Shown here piece after piece: positions 44,483 through 52,637 of a stretch of DNA of 64,000 nucleotides. The stretch's first letter is position 1. Every line of letters starts with the position of its first letter. Origin of the DNA: Sandaracinaceae bacterium (GTDB lineage: Bacteria; Myxococcota_A; Polyangia; Polyangiales; Sandaracinaceae); the NCBI GenBank assembly GCA_019637095.1, contig JAHBWG010000003.1:124001-188000 (forward strand), in the 5' to 3' direction. Made by a program: the position numbers and the translations under genes. A model generated the notes under the pieces. That model saw nothing but the letters and a program-made list of their open reading frames with translations, did not search any database and was not told where the DNA came from.

Positions 44483-45030
44483 TGGACGCGCGGCGCGGCC
44501 TCGACCTGCTCCTCTCGGCCGGCGCGCTCCACGTCTTCTCGCCCGTGCAGCTCGCCGCGGCGTGCGCGATCCGGCTCGAGGACGGCGGCCCCGTCGTCTT
44601 CCGGCAAGTCCGGCTCGGCAAGGACCGCGTCCCGTTCGAGATCCTCAAGCTCCGCACGATGCGGGGCGGGCGCGTCACGCGCGTCGGCCGGTACCTGCGC
44701 GCGACCGGGCTCGACGAGACGCTGCAGTTCTGGTGCGTGCTGCGCGGCGACATGAGCATCGTCGGCCCGCGACCGCTCACCGCCGAGGACGTCGCGCGCC
44801 TCGGCTGGAGCGGGCCCGCGCACGACGGACGGTTCCGCGTGCGCCCCGGCATCACCGGGCTCGCGCAGGTCTACGGCGGGCGCAGCGCGCGGCACACGCG
44901 CGCGCTCGACGCGCTCTACGCGCGGCGCGCCACGCTCGGGCTCGACCTCTCGCTGATCGCGATCTCGTTCGGGATGAACCTCGCGGGCAAGGCCCGCGTG
45001 CGCCGCTGGCTCCGCCGCCGCGGCGTGTGA
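44482..45030 (+). CDS. Bacterial sugar transferase (undecaprenyl-phosphate sugar-1-P transferase type)
   Basis: 182 residues from GTG 44482, sharing one base with the previous stop (TAGTG). It is the catalytic core only, without the extra N-terminal helices of WbaP-like proteins. A weak membrane segment (LDLLLSAGALHVFSPVQLAAACAI) is followed by GGPVVFRQVRLGKDRVPFEILKLRTM, then LDETLQFWCVLRGDMSIVGPRPL and RPGITGLAQVYG, all diagnostic. It would load a sugar phosphate on a lipid carrier for exopolysaccharide or O-antigen. No other glycosyltransferases are near, which is unusual for this family. Confidence 0.85.
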   Translation: MDARRGLDLLLSAGALHVFSPVQLAAACAIRLEDGGPVVFRQVRLGKDRVPFEILKLRTMRGGRVTRVGRYLRATGLDETLQFWCVLRGDMSIVGPRPLTAEDVARLGWSGPAHDGRFRVRPGITGLAQVYGGRSARHTRALDALYARRATLGLDLSLIAISFGMNLAGKARVRRWLRRRGV

Positions 45031-45143
45031 CGCAGCCTCACGCGCGTTCCCACGGCGGGACACACGCGCGCGCACACGCCCCGCGCTCAGTCTCTCTCGT
45101 GCCGGGGACACGTCGTCCCAGGCGAGACGAAGGAGAGACCGAG

Positions 45144-45737
45144 ATGACGAGCCCCCAGACCGAGCCCTCGACCCGCGAGACCAAGCCCTCGACGCTCAAC
45201 GGCGTCCGCACCGACGGCGTGTTCGCCACGATCGCCGTCGTCCGCGAGCAGCCCGAGCTCGGGAAGTTCCGCTTCCGCGCGACGAACCGCTGGGTGCGCG
45301 GGACCCACTCCAAGAGCCGTCCGGAGCGCTTCTCCGGTGCCGGCGCCGAGCACGCGCACCGTCACGCCGTCGAGGTCGACGCGGATCACCCGGCCGTCCT
45401 GGTCGGCGAGGACGAGGGCCCGACGCCGGTCGAGCTGCTGCTCTACGCGCTCGCGTCGTGCCTGACCGCCGGCATCGCGAACATCGCGGCGGCGCGCGGC
45501 GTGACCCTCCACCGCGTCGAGTCCGCGGTCGAGGGCGACATCGATCTGCGCGGCATCTTCGGGATCACCGACGAGGTGCGCAACGGCTACGAGGCGATGC
45601 GCATCGCGTTCCGGATCGAGGGCGACGCGCCGCCCGAGACGCTGCGCGCGATCGTCGAGCAGTCCCGCCGGCGCTCGGCCGTCTTCGATGTCCTCACCCA
45701 CGGCACCGCCATCGACATCGCCGTGGACGCCGGCTGA
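45144..45737 (+). CDS. OsmC family protein
   Basis: 197 residues from ATG 45144, with AAGGAGAG upstream. An N-terminal beta part (FRFRATNRWVRGTHSKS) precedes the central helix with GPTPVELLLYALASCLTAGIANIAAARG, whose Cys is the first redox Cys of OsmC/Ohr proteins. At the place of the usual second Cys, the sequence reads SRRRSAVFDVLTHG, with Ser. So it is a one-Cys OsmC-like protein, and peroxidase activity is not certain. It starts a same-strand run with two flavoproteins. Confidence 0.85.
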   Translation: MTSPQTEPSTRETKPSTLNGVRTDGVFATIAVVREQPELGKFRFRATNRWVRGTHSKSRPERFSGAGAEHAHRHAVEVDADHPAVLVGEDEGPTPVELLLYALASCLTAGIANIAAARGVTLHRVESAVEGDIDLRGIFGITDEVRNGYEAMRIAFRIEGDAPPETLRAIVEQSRRRSAVFDVLTHGTAIDIAVDAG

Positions 45738-45819
45738 GACGCGCCCGACCGGCTCGCTCCGCGCGGGCCGGTCGAGCGCGATCGCGCTGCCGCGAGGAGA
45801 TTCACGGGGAGACGGAGCG

Positions 45820-47061
45820 ATGCGACGCACGGACACGATCATCATCGGCGCCGGCCAGGCAGGGCTCGCCACGAGCCGCACCCTCTGCGCGTTGGGGCTC
45901 GACCACGTCGTGCTCGAGCGCGGGCGCCTCGCGGAGCGGTGGCGCTCCGAGCGCTGGAGCTCGTTGCGGCTCCTCACCCCAGCGTGGATGACGCGCCTGC
46001 CGGGGCATCGCGACGACGGCCCCGACCCCGACGCGTTCCTGACGATGGGCGAGACGATCGCGCTCCTCGAGCGCTACGCCCGCTCCTTCGCGGCGCCGGT
46101 CGAGGAGGGCGTGGAGGTGCGCTGCGTCGAGCGCGTGCCCGGCGGCTACCGCGTGCTCACCGCGAGCGACGAGTGGCGCGCGCGTCAGGTCGTGATCGCG
46201 ACCGGGCACGCCGCCGAGCCCCTCGTCCCGCGCGCGGCGCGCGGGCTCTCGCCCCGGATCCTGCAGCTCGTGCCGTCGCGCTACCGGCGGGCGAGCGAGC
46301 TCCCCTCGGGCGGGGTCCTCGTGGTCGGCGCGTCCGCGACGGGGGCGCAGCTCGCCGAAGAGATCCACGCGTCGGGCCGGCCGGTCACGCTCGCGGTCGG
46401 CAGGCACACGCGCATGCCGCGCCGCTATCGCGGCGCCGACGTGTTCCGCTGGCTCGACCGCGCCGGGGTGCTCGACGAGCGCTTCGACGACCTGCCCGAC
46501 CCGCACGCCTCGCGCCGGCAGCCCTCGCTGCAGCTCGTCGGCCGGCCCGCCTCCGAGCCGCTCGATCTCGGGGTGCTCGCCGCGCGCGGGGTGCGCGTGA
46601 TGGGGCGCCTGCTCGGCACGGACGCGACGCGGGCCGCGTTCGCGGGCGACCTCGCCGCGACCACGCGCGCGGCGGACCACAAGCTCGCGCGGCTGCTCGC
46701 GCGGATCGATCGCCACGTCGACGCGGGCGGCCTCGACGTCGCGCCCCCCGACCCGCCCGGGCCGCTCGAACTCGACGCGCCCGCGACCACGCTCGACCTC
46801 GCGCGGCACGGGATCCAGACCGTCGTGTGGGCGACGGGCTTCGCCCGGCGCTACCCGTGGCTGCGCGTGCCCGTGCTCGACGCCGCAGGCGAGATCGTGC
46901 ACGCGGGCGGCGTCACGCGCGCGCCGGGGCTCTACGTGATCGGGCTCCACCTGCTGCGGACGCGGCGCTCGAGCTTCATCGACGGCGTCGGCGCGGACGC
47001 GCGCGCCCTCGCCCTGCACATCGCCGCGCGCTCGGGGCGTGCGGCCACCCTGGCCGCGTGA
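45820..47061 (+). CDS. FAD-dependent oxidoreductase (flavin monooxygenase-like)
   Basis: 413 residues from ATG 45820. The FAD-binding motif is DTIIIGAGQAGLATSRTLCALGLDHVVLERG at residues 5-35. A second nucleotide-binding GVLVVGASATGAQLAEEIHASG is near residue 165, and the ATG motif VVWATGFARRYPWL is near 330. These are the marks of CzcO-like flavin monooxygenases. Substrate unknown. It is 82 nt after the OsmC gene and 30 nt before another FAD enzyme on the same strand. Confidence 0.87.
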   Translation: MRRTDTIIIGAGQAGLATSRTLCALGLDHVVLERGRLAERWRSERWSSLRLLTPAWMTRLPGHRDDGPDPDAFLTMGETIALLERYARSFAAPVEEGVEVRCVERVPGGYRVLTASDEWRARQVVIATGHAAEPLVPRAARGLSPRILQLVPSRYRRASELPSGGVLVVGASATGAQLAEEIHASGRPVTLAVGRHTRMPRRYRGADVFRWLDRAGVLDERFDDLPDPHASRRQPSLQLVGRPASEPLDLGVLAARGVRVMGRLLGTDATRAAFAGDLAATTRAADHKLARLLARIDRHVDAGGLDVAPPDPPGPLELDAPATTLDLARHGIQTVVWATGFARRYPWLRVPVLDAAGEIVHAGGVTRAPGLYVIGLHLLRTRRSSFIDGVGADARALALHIAARSGRAATLAA

Positions 47062-47091
47062 TCGCGCAGACGAGCGAGAAGGAGGCGCGCC

Positions 47092-48456
47092 ATGCACGAC
47101 ATCGAGCACGAGGCCTACGACACCATCGTCGTCGGCGCGCGCGCCGCCGGCGCGACCACGGCGATGCTCCTCGCGCGCGGCGGGCAGCGCGTCTTGACGC
47201 TCGACCGCGCGCGGCTCGGGAGCGACACGCTCTCGACCCACGCGCTCCAGCGCGGCGCGGTCACGCTGCTCGAGGCGTGGGGGCTCCTCGATCGCGTCCG
47301 CGCGGCCGGGACGCCCGTCGTGCGCCGGACGTCGTTCCACTACGGCGGCGATCCGGTCCACGTCCCGATCCGCGCGAGCCGCGGGGTCGACGGGCTGTAC
47401 GCGCCGCGGCGCACCGTGCTCGATCCGATCCTCGTCGCGGCGGCGCGCGAGGCGGGCGCACGAGCGCGGCACGGCGTGAAGGTCCGCGACCTCTCGCGAG
47501 ACGACCGCGGCCGCGTGCGCGGCGTCGTCGTCGAGGGCGTCGGCGGCGAGGTCCGCACGCTCCGCGCCGACCGAGTCGTCGGCGCCGACGGCGCGCGGTC
47601 CACGGTCGCGCGGCTCACCGGCGCACGCACGACCCGGCGCTCGGACGCCGCCTGCGCGTACGTTTACGGCTACTTCCCCGGTGCCGACCTCGACGCGATC
47701 GAGTTCCACTACGCGCCGCGCACCACGGCCGGGGTCTTCCCGACCAACGACGGCGCCGCGTGCGTGTTCGTCGGCGTGCCGCCCACGCGCCTCGCCGCGG
47801 CGCGCGCCGCCGGGACGCGCGCGCTCTTCGACGCGGCGCTCGCCACCTGCGCGCCCTCGCTCGCCGCGCGGCTCGCGCGCGAGGCTCCGGTCGGGGCGCT
47901 GCGCTCGTTCCCCGGCGCGCCGGGGTTCCTCCGCGCGCCTTCGGGCCCCGGCTTTGCGCTCGTCGGCGACGCCGCGCACTTCAAGGACCCGGCCACCGCG
48001 CACGGGATCACCGCCGCGCTGCGCGACGCGACCCTCCTCGCCCGCGCGCTCCTCACCGGGACCGACCGCGCCCTCGCCGACTACGCGCGAGAGCGCGACG
48101 CGCTCTCGCTCGGGCTCTTCGAGGTGACCGCGCGGATCGCCTCGCTCGAGTGGTCACTCGACGAGCTGCGCGAGCTTCACCGCGCGTTCTCCGCCGAGTC
48201 CCGGCGCGAGCTCGCCACCATCGAAGCGCTCGCAGAGACTCGAAGACAGTCGATCGAGTCGAGCGCGGGCGCGGCCGACGGCGCCCTTCGAGGCCAGGCC
48301 ATCGCGCAGCGAGGGCCGTCGGTCGAGGGGGCCCCATCGCCCCGCGATGGAGACGAACGCGGCGCTGCCGCGTTCGTCGTGGGTGGGGGGCCCCATGGGG
48401 CTCTGCCGCATGGGCGGACGGGTTGGAACAACCCCTACGAGGACATCAGCCGGTGA
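47092..48456 (+). CDS. FAD-dependent monooxygenase with unusual C-terminal tail
   Basis: 454 residues from ATG 47092. FAD-binding fingerprint YDTIVVGARAAGATTAMLLARGG, GADGARSTVARLTGA (DG motif, near residue 165) and FALVGDAAHFKDPATAHGI (GD motif, near 285) mark the PHBH/geranylgeranyl-reductase-like class. The recognisable domain ends near residue 375. The last 80 residues (from about ATIEALAETRRQS) are low in hydrophobics and encoded by a stretch packed with perfect inverted repeats, see 48327-48401. It overlaps the convergent DUF4242 gene by 11 nt. Confidence 0.82.
   Translation: MHDIEHEAYDTIVVGARAAGATTAMLLARGGQRVLTLDRARLGSDTLSTHALQRGAVTLLEAWGLLDRVRAAGTPVVRRTSFHYGGDPVHVPIRASRGVDGLYAPRRTVLDPILVAAAREAGARARHGVKVRDLSRDDRGRVRGVVVEGVGGEVRTLRADRVVGADGARSTVARLTGARTTRRSDAACAYVYGYFPGADLDAIEFHYAPRTTAGVFPTNDGAACVFVGVPPTRLAAARAAGTRALFDAALATCAPSLAARLAREAPVGALRSFPGAPGFLRAPSGPGFALVGDAAHFKDPATAHGITAALRDATLLARALLTGTDRALADYARERDALSLGLFEVTARIASLEWSLDELRELHRAFSAESRRELATIEALAETRRQSIESSAGAADGALRGQAIAQRGPSVEGAPSPRDGDERGAAAFVVGGGPHGALPHGRTGWNNPYEDISR
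48327..48401. repeat. Cluster of perfect inverted repeats
   Basis: In order: GGGGGCCCC (48327-48335), CCATCGC-CCC-GCGATGG (48334-48350), GACGAACGCGGC-GCT-GCCGCGTTCGTC (48352-48378, 12-bp arms with a 3-nt loop) and GCCCCATGGGGC (48390-48401). All arms are perfect. It lies inside the 3' end of the monooxygenase gene, just before the convergent gene, so it could act as a terminator-like structure in both directions. Confidence 0.75.
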
Positions 48457-48697
48457 GCTCGGTCGCCGACCACACGCGCTCGACGGGCATGCCCGCCGTG
48501 CGCTGGACCTCCCGGACGCTCTCCGCGTCGGGCGCTTCGTAGAAGCAGAGCATGCGCCGCTTGTCGTTCGACACGAACGTCCGCACCCAGCGCACGCGGT
48601 GCTGCGCGAGGCACCAGGCGAACTGCGCCTCGATCGCCGCCAGCTCGCTCACTTCCTTCGGCTCGTCGAACGAGCGCTCCACGACCACCAGCTCCAT
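48446..48697 (-). CDS. DUF4242 (nickel-binding-like) protein
   Basis: 83 residues from ATG 48697. ELVVVERSFDEPKEV, VRWVRTFVSNDKRRMLCFYEAPDAESVREVQRTAGMPVERVW match the DUF4242 family, some of whose structures bind nickel and form small ferredoxin-like barrels. Here VRWVRTFVS and LCFYEAPDAE are the clearest parts. Function unknown in general. A second DUF4242 gene lies at 56385. It is convergent with the monooxygenase gene and divergent from the methyltransferase at 48774. Confidence 0.8.
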   Translation of the reverse strand: MELVVVERSFDEPKEVSELAAIEAQFAWCLAQHRVRWVRTFVSNDKRRMLCFYEAPDAESVREVQRTAGMPVERVWSATELTG

Positions 48698-48773
48698 CGC
48701 GTCTCTCCCCTGCGAGCGCGATGGAGCCTAGCAGAGAACCCGACCCCGACACCGACAACCCCAGGAGACGACC

Positions 48774-49562
48774 ATGGCCACCACTGCTCCGATCGGATTC
48801 GACACCGCCCGCCTGCGCGACCGCGTGCGCGAGACCTACGACCACGTCGCGCGAGATCCGCGCGGCGAGTTCCACTTCCACCGCGGCGCCGCCTTCGCGG
48901 CCGAGCGCCTCGGCTACGACGCCGACGAGCTCGCCGCGCTGCCCGCCGCGAGCACCGACGCGTTCGCGGGCGTCGGCAACCCGATCGCGGTCGGCCCGAT
49001 CCACGCGGGCGAGACGGTGCTCGATCACGCGTGCGGCGCGGGGATGGATCTCCTGCTCGCGGCGCGGCGCGTGGGCCCGCGCGGCCGCGCGATCGGCGTC
49101 GACATGACGCCGGGCATGCGCGCCCGGGCGCGGCAAGGCGCGCGCGAGGCGGGCCTCGAGGGCCGCGTCTCGATCCTCGACGGGCTGTACGAGGAGCTCC
49201 CCGTCGCCGACGCGGGCGTGGACGTCGTGATCTCGAACGGCGTGGTGAACCTCGCGCCGGACAAGGGCCGCGTGCTGCGCGAGATCGCCCGTGTCCTGCG
49301 CCCGGGCGGCCGCCTGCACCTCGCCGACGTGATCGTCGCGCGAGAGCTCACCCTGCCGGTGCGCTCGAACGCGGAGCTGTGGGCCGCGTGCGTCGGCGGC
49401 GCGCTGACCGAGGCGGAGCTCCACGCGCTCGCGCGCGACGCGGGCCTCGTCGGGTGCCGCACCGTCGCCTGGTTCGACTGCTTCGCCGGCACGAGCGCGG
49501 CGGAGAAGGTCTCGAAGGACCTGCGGGTCCGGGGGATGAGCTTCGTCGCGGCCAAGCCGTGA
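48774..49562 (+). CDS. SAM-dependent methyltransferase, ArsM-like
   Basis: 262 residues from ATG 48774, with AGGAGA upstream. It begins with VRETYDHVARDPRGEFHFHRGAAFAAERLGYDADELAALPAASTDAFAGVGNP, whose FHFHRG and GVGNP parts are usual in the arsenite-methyltransferase-like class. VLDHACGAGMDLLLAARRVGP is motif I, AIGVDMTPGM motif II and VDVVISNGVVNLAPDK motif III. True ArsM needs three or four conserved Cys; here only CGAGMD, AACVGG, LVGCRT and FDCF are seen, so arsenic methylation is doubtful. It lies directly before the regulator gene. Confidence 0.83.
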   Translation: MATTAPIGFDTARLRDRVRETYDHVARDPRGEFHFHRGAAFAAERLGYDADELAALPAASTDAFAGVGNPIAVGPIHAGETVLDHACGAGMDLLLAARRVGPRGRAIGVDMTPGMRARARQGAREAGLEGRVSILDGLYEELPVADAGVDVVISNGVVNLAPDKGRVLREIARVLRPGGRLHLADVIVARELTLPVRSNAELWAACVGGALTEAELHALARDAGLVGCRTVAWFDCFAGTSAAEKVSKDLRVRGMSFVAAKP

Positions 49563-49607
49563 CGCGTGCGCTCGAGCCCCGCGCGCGAGGCCGCGGGCGG
49601 GCTCTGG

Positions 49608-49613
49608 TATGCT
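49608..49613 (+). promoter_or_regulatory. Possible -10 element before the BTAD regulator
   Basis: TATGCT within TGGTATGCT lies 8 nt before GTG 49622, again the leaderless-type layout. No -35 is evident. Confidence 0.3.
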
Positions 49614-49621
49614 CGCGCGAG

Positions 49622-50354
49622 GTGGCCTCGACCGACCTCACGCTGCTCGTCCTGGGCCCGATCGAGCTCTGCCGCGGCGGCGAGGCCGTACCCCTCCCGC
49701 GCTCGAAGAAGACGCGCGCCATCCTCGCGTTCCTCGCGCTCACCGGGCGCGCCCACCGCCGCGCGCGGCTCACCGAGCTCTTCTGGGACGTCGCGGACGA
49801 CCCGCGCGGCGCGCTGCGCTGGAGCCTCAGCAAGCTGCGACCCCTCTTCGGCGCGGACGACGGCGCCGCGATCGTGGCCGACCGCGAGTCCGTCGCGCTC
49901 GAGGGGCTCGCCTCGGACCTCGCCGAGGTGCGCCGCGTCGCGCGTGCGCCGGGCGGGGCGAGCGTCGCCGAGCTCGAGGCCGCGGTCGCCCACTTCCGCG
50001 GCGAGCCGCTCGAGGATCTCGAGCTCGCAGAGCTCGACGAGCTCAACGCGTGGATCTACGCCGAGCGCGAGGACGCCAGGCGCGCGCACACCACGATCCT
50101 CGGCGAGCTCGTCGCGCGCCACTCGGACGACCCCGAGCGAGCCCTCGGACCCGCGCAGCGCCTCGCCCGGCTGGACCCCTACGCGGAGGGGCCGCGCCTC
50201 GGGCTCGCGCGACACCTCGCCGCGCTCGGCCGAGTCGACGAGGCGCGCCTCGAGCTCGAGGCGCTCTCTCGCGCGCTCGCGGACCTCGGTCAGCGCCCCT
50301 CGCTCAGCGCGCGCGAGCTCGGCACGAGCTCGCGCGACCCGGCGCGCGCGCGCA
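49622..50354 (+). pseudogene. BTAD/SARP-like regulator, N-terminal part (frame broken at 50342-50353)
   Basis: From GTG 49622 the frame gives a winged-helix/BTAD-type N-terminus: LTLLVLGPIELCRGGEAVPLPRSKKTRAILAFLALTGRAHRRARLTELFW, with the RSKKTRAILAFLAL and LRWSLSKLRPLF parts as the OmpR-like DNA-binding features. The bacterial transcriptional activation domain (TPR-like, with ARHLAALGRVDEARLELEAL) follows. After about residue 240 this frame turns into Arg/Ala-rich nonsense. The matching ATPase half continues in the +1 frame. The switch point is a (GC)6 run. Whether it is a true mutation, phase variation or a sequencing error cannot be told. Confidence 0.65.
50342..50353 (+). repeat. (GC)6 run at the frame break
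   Basis: Six GC dinucleotides lie where the reading frame of the regulator must shift by +1 (equivalent to loss of one GC unit). Dinucleotide runs can slip during replication or be misread in sequencing. Confidence 0.6.
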
Positions 50355-50411
50355 GCCGCGCCTGCCGCGGCGCCGCTCGCGCTCGCGCCGGCGCCCGCGG
50401 GACGAACCAGC

Positions 50412-52637
50412 GTGCACGGGCTCGCGCTCGTCGGACGCGACGCGGAGCGCGCGAAGCTGCGCGCGCTGGTCGACGAGGCGGCGGGCGACGGCCGGCTGAG
50501 CGCGGTGCTCGTCACCGGCGAGCCCGGGATCGGCAAGAGCCGGCTGCTGCACGAGCTCCGCGTCGCGACGCGCGCGAAGCGGGGCGTGATCGTCGACGCC
50601 TGCGCGTACGAGGCGGAGCGCCGCCGTGCGTTCGGCCCGATCCTCGACGCGCTCGGTCGTCCCGAGATGCCCGTGGAGGTGCGCTCGCTCGCCAGCGCCT
50701 TCGCGTCCGGGAGCTCCGCGGACGAGCTCACGCGCGAGCAGCTCTTCGGGACGACCGCGGAGGTCCTCGCGGGGCTCGCGGAGCGCGCCCCAGTGACGAC
50801 CTTGATCGTCGACGACCTCCAGTGGCTCGACGAGTGCTCCGCGGAGCTGCTCCACTACCTCTCGCGGGCCCTGCGGCGCGCGCGCGTCGTCCTGGGCCTC
50901 GCCGCGCGCCGCGGCGAGCTCCCCGACGCAGACCACGTCCGCTCGGTCGTCCGAGGGCTCCGGCGCGACGGCCGCCTGTCCGAGCTCGCGCTCGGGCCGC
51001 TCGGCCCCGACGACACCCGCGCGCTCGTCCGGATCGGCGGCGAGCCGCCCGACGCGGATCACGCGGCGGCGCAGAGCGGCGGCAACCCGCTCTTCGCGCT
51101 CGAGCTCGCGCGCGCGGGCGCGGGCGCGGCCGAGACGCGCTCGGTGCGCGCGCTCGTCGCGGATCGCGTCGAGGCCCTGCCCGAGAGCGCGCGCGAGGTC
51201 CTCTCGTGGGCCGCGGTCCTCGGGCCCGTGTTCGATCCGATGGCGGTCGCCGCGCTCTCGGGGCTCGACGCCGAGGCGCACATGCGCGCCCTCGAGGTGC
51301 TCGAGCGCCGCGCGCTGGTCGGGCTCTCCGAGCCCGGAGGCGCCGAGGGCACGCTCGTGTTCGCGCACGGCGTGGTGCATCGCACGGTGTACGCGACGCT
51401 CAGCGACGCGATGCGGCGCCTCATGCACGCCCGCGCCGCGCAGGCGCTCGAGGCGCGCGGGCGGCCGGAGGACGCGACCGAGATCGTCCGTCACGCCGCC
51501 CTCGCAGGCGACGCGGAGCGCGCGGCGCGCGGCTGCCTCGTCGCGGCCGAGCAGCACGTGCGCGTCTTCGCGCGCAAGGAGGCGAGCCGCATCGCCCAGC
51601 GCGGGCTGCGCTTCGCCGCCGAGCTCTCGGAGCCGGAGCGGACGCGCCTGTCCATCGAGCTCCACGCCGCGCTGCTCGCGGCGCGGCGCCGCGGGGACGA
51701 CCTCGCCGCCGCGGCGCCCGCGGTCGACGAGCTCGCGGAGCGCGCCCTCGACCTCGGGCTGCTCGAGCACGCGCGCCTCGCGTTCCACGTCGCGAGCTAC
51801 CTGCGCTGGGAGGACGACCTCCCGCTCGACGCGGCCCGCATCATGATGCGGGCCGAGGAGGTGAGCCGCGCGTCGGAGCCGCGCGAGCGCGCCCTCGCGC
51901 TCGCCGAGGCGGCGCGGTGCCTCGTGCTGCTCGAGCGCGACCTCGCCAAGAGCGAGGCGTGGCTGCGCGAAGCCGACGCGCTGGCCCGACGCGAGCGCCT
52001 CGAGCCGCTGGCGCTCGCGGACGCGCTCGCGATGCTGCACGTACACCGCGGCGAGCTCGAGCAGGCCGAGCCGCTGCTCGTGCGCACGCGCGACCTCGCG
52101 CGGCGCGAGCGCGACCTGCGCACCGAGGCGCGCGCCATCGAGCACCTCGCGCTCGTCGCGCTGCGCCGCGGGATGGTGTTCGACGCCTCGCTCCACGCGG
52201 ACGAGCTCGTCAGGCGCATCGAGCGCGAGCCGCTCGCGCAGAGCGAGGTCGCGTTCGCGCGCGGCCTCGCCGCGGTGACCCGCCTCCACCTCGGCCGCCC
52301 CGGCGCCGAGGAGGAGCTCGCGCAGGCGCTCGACGTGCTCCGGGGCGAGGACGCGAAGCGGCGGATCATCCGGCTCGCCCTCGCCGCGGCGGAGCCCTAC
52401 GCGAGGCGTGGTGACGCGGCCCGCGCGCTCGAGCTCGCGCGCGAGGCGCTCGCCCTCGCCGAGCTCATGGAGCGGCCGAGCGACGTGACGCTCGCGTGCG
52501 CACGCATCGCCCTCGCGAGCGAGGCCCTCGGAGACGGCGCGAGCGCCGAAGCGCACCGCGCGCGGATCCGCGCGAGCCCGCTCGACGCGCTCTCGAGTGA
52601 GGCGCGCGCGGCGGCGACGGAGGTCGGCGGTGCGTGA
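50412..52637 (+). CDS. ATPase/TPR part of a BTAD-type regulator
   Basis: Frame +1 to the preceding part; GTG 50412 is the first plausible independent start, giving 741 residues. It opens with GLALVGRDAERAKLRALVDEA, followed by the P-loop LVTGEPGIGKSRLLHELR, a Walker B strand VTTLIVDDLQWLDE and SGGNPLFALELA, as in AAA/STAND ATPases of the MalT/LuxR and SARP class. The C-terminal 400 residues are TPR-like. With the BTAD part just upstream, this is most simply one protein of about 1000 residues whose frame is broken. It runs 8 nt into the kinase-globin gene. Confidence 0.75.
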   Translation: MHGLALVGRDAERAKLRALVDEAAGDGRLSAVLVTGEPGIGKSRLLHELRVATRAKRGVIVDACAYEAERRRAFGPILDALGRPEMPVEVRSLASAFASGSSADELTREQLFGTTAEVLAGLAERAPVTTLIVDDLQWLDECSAELLHYLSRALRRARVVLGLAARRGELPDADHVRSVVRGLRRDGRLSELALGPLGPDDTRALVRIGGEPPDADHAAAQSGGNPLFALELARAGAGAAETRSVRALVADRVEALPESAREVLSWAAVLGPVFDPMAVAALSGLDAEAHMRALEVLERRALVGLSEPGGAEGTLVFAHGVVHRTVYATLSDAMRRLMHARAAQALEARGRPEDATEIVRHAALAGDAERAARGCLVAAEQHVRVFARKEASRIAQRGLRFAAELSEPERTRLSIELHAALLAARRRGDDLAAAAPAVDELAERALDLGLLEHARLAFHVASYLRWEDDLPLDAARIMMRAEEVSRASEPRERALALAEAARCLVLLERDLAKSEAWLREADALARRERLEPLALADALAMLHVHRGELEQAEPLLVRTRDLARRERDLRTEARAIEHLALVALRRGMVFDASLHADELVRRIEREPLAQSEVAFARGLAAVTRLHLGRPGAEEELAQALDVLRGEDAKRRIIRLALAAAEPYARRGDAARALELAREALALAELMERPSDVTLACARIALASEALGDGASAEAHRARIRASPLDALSSEARAAATEVGGA

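Noticed and set aside
48347-49620. Open frame continuous with the BTAD part from 48347
   Set aside because: It is a shadow of the methyltransferase gene at 48774-49562; the family-like sequence begins only at GTG 49622.
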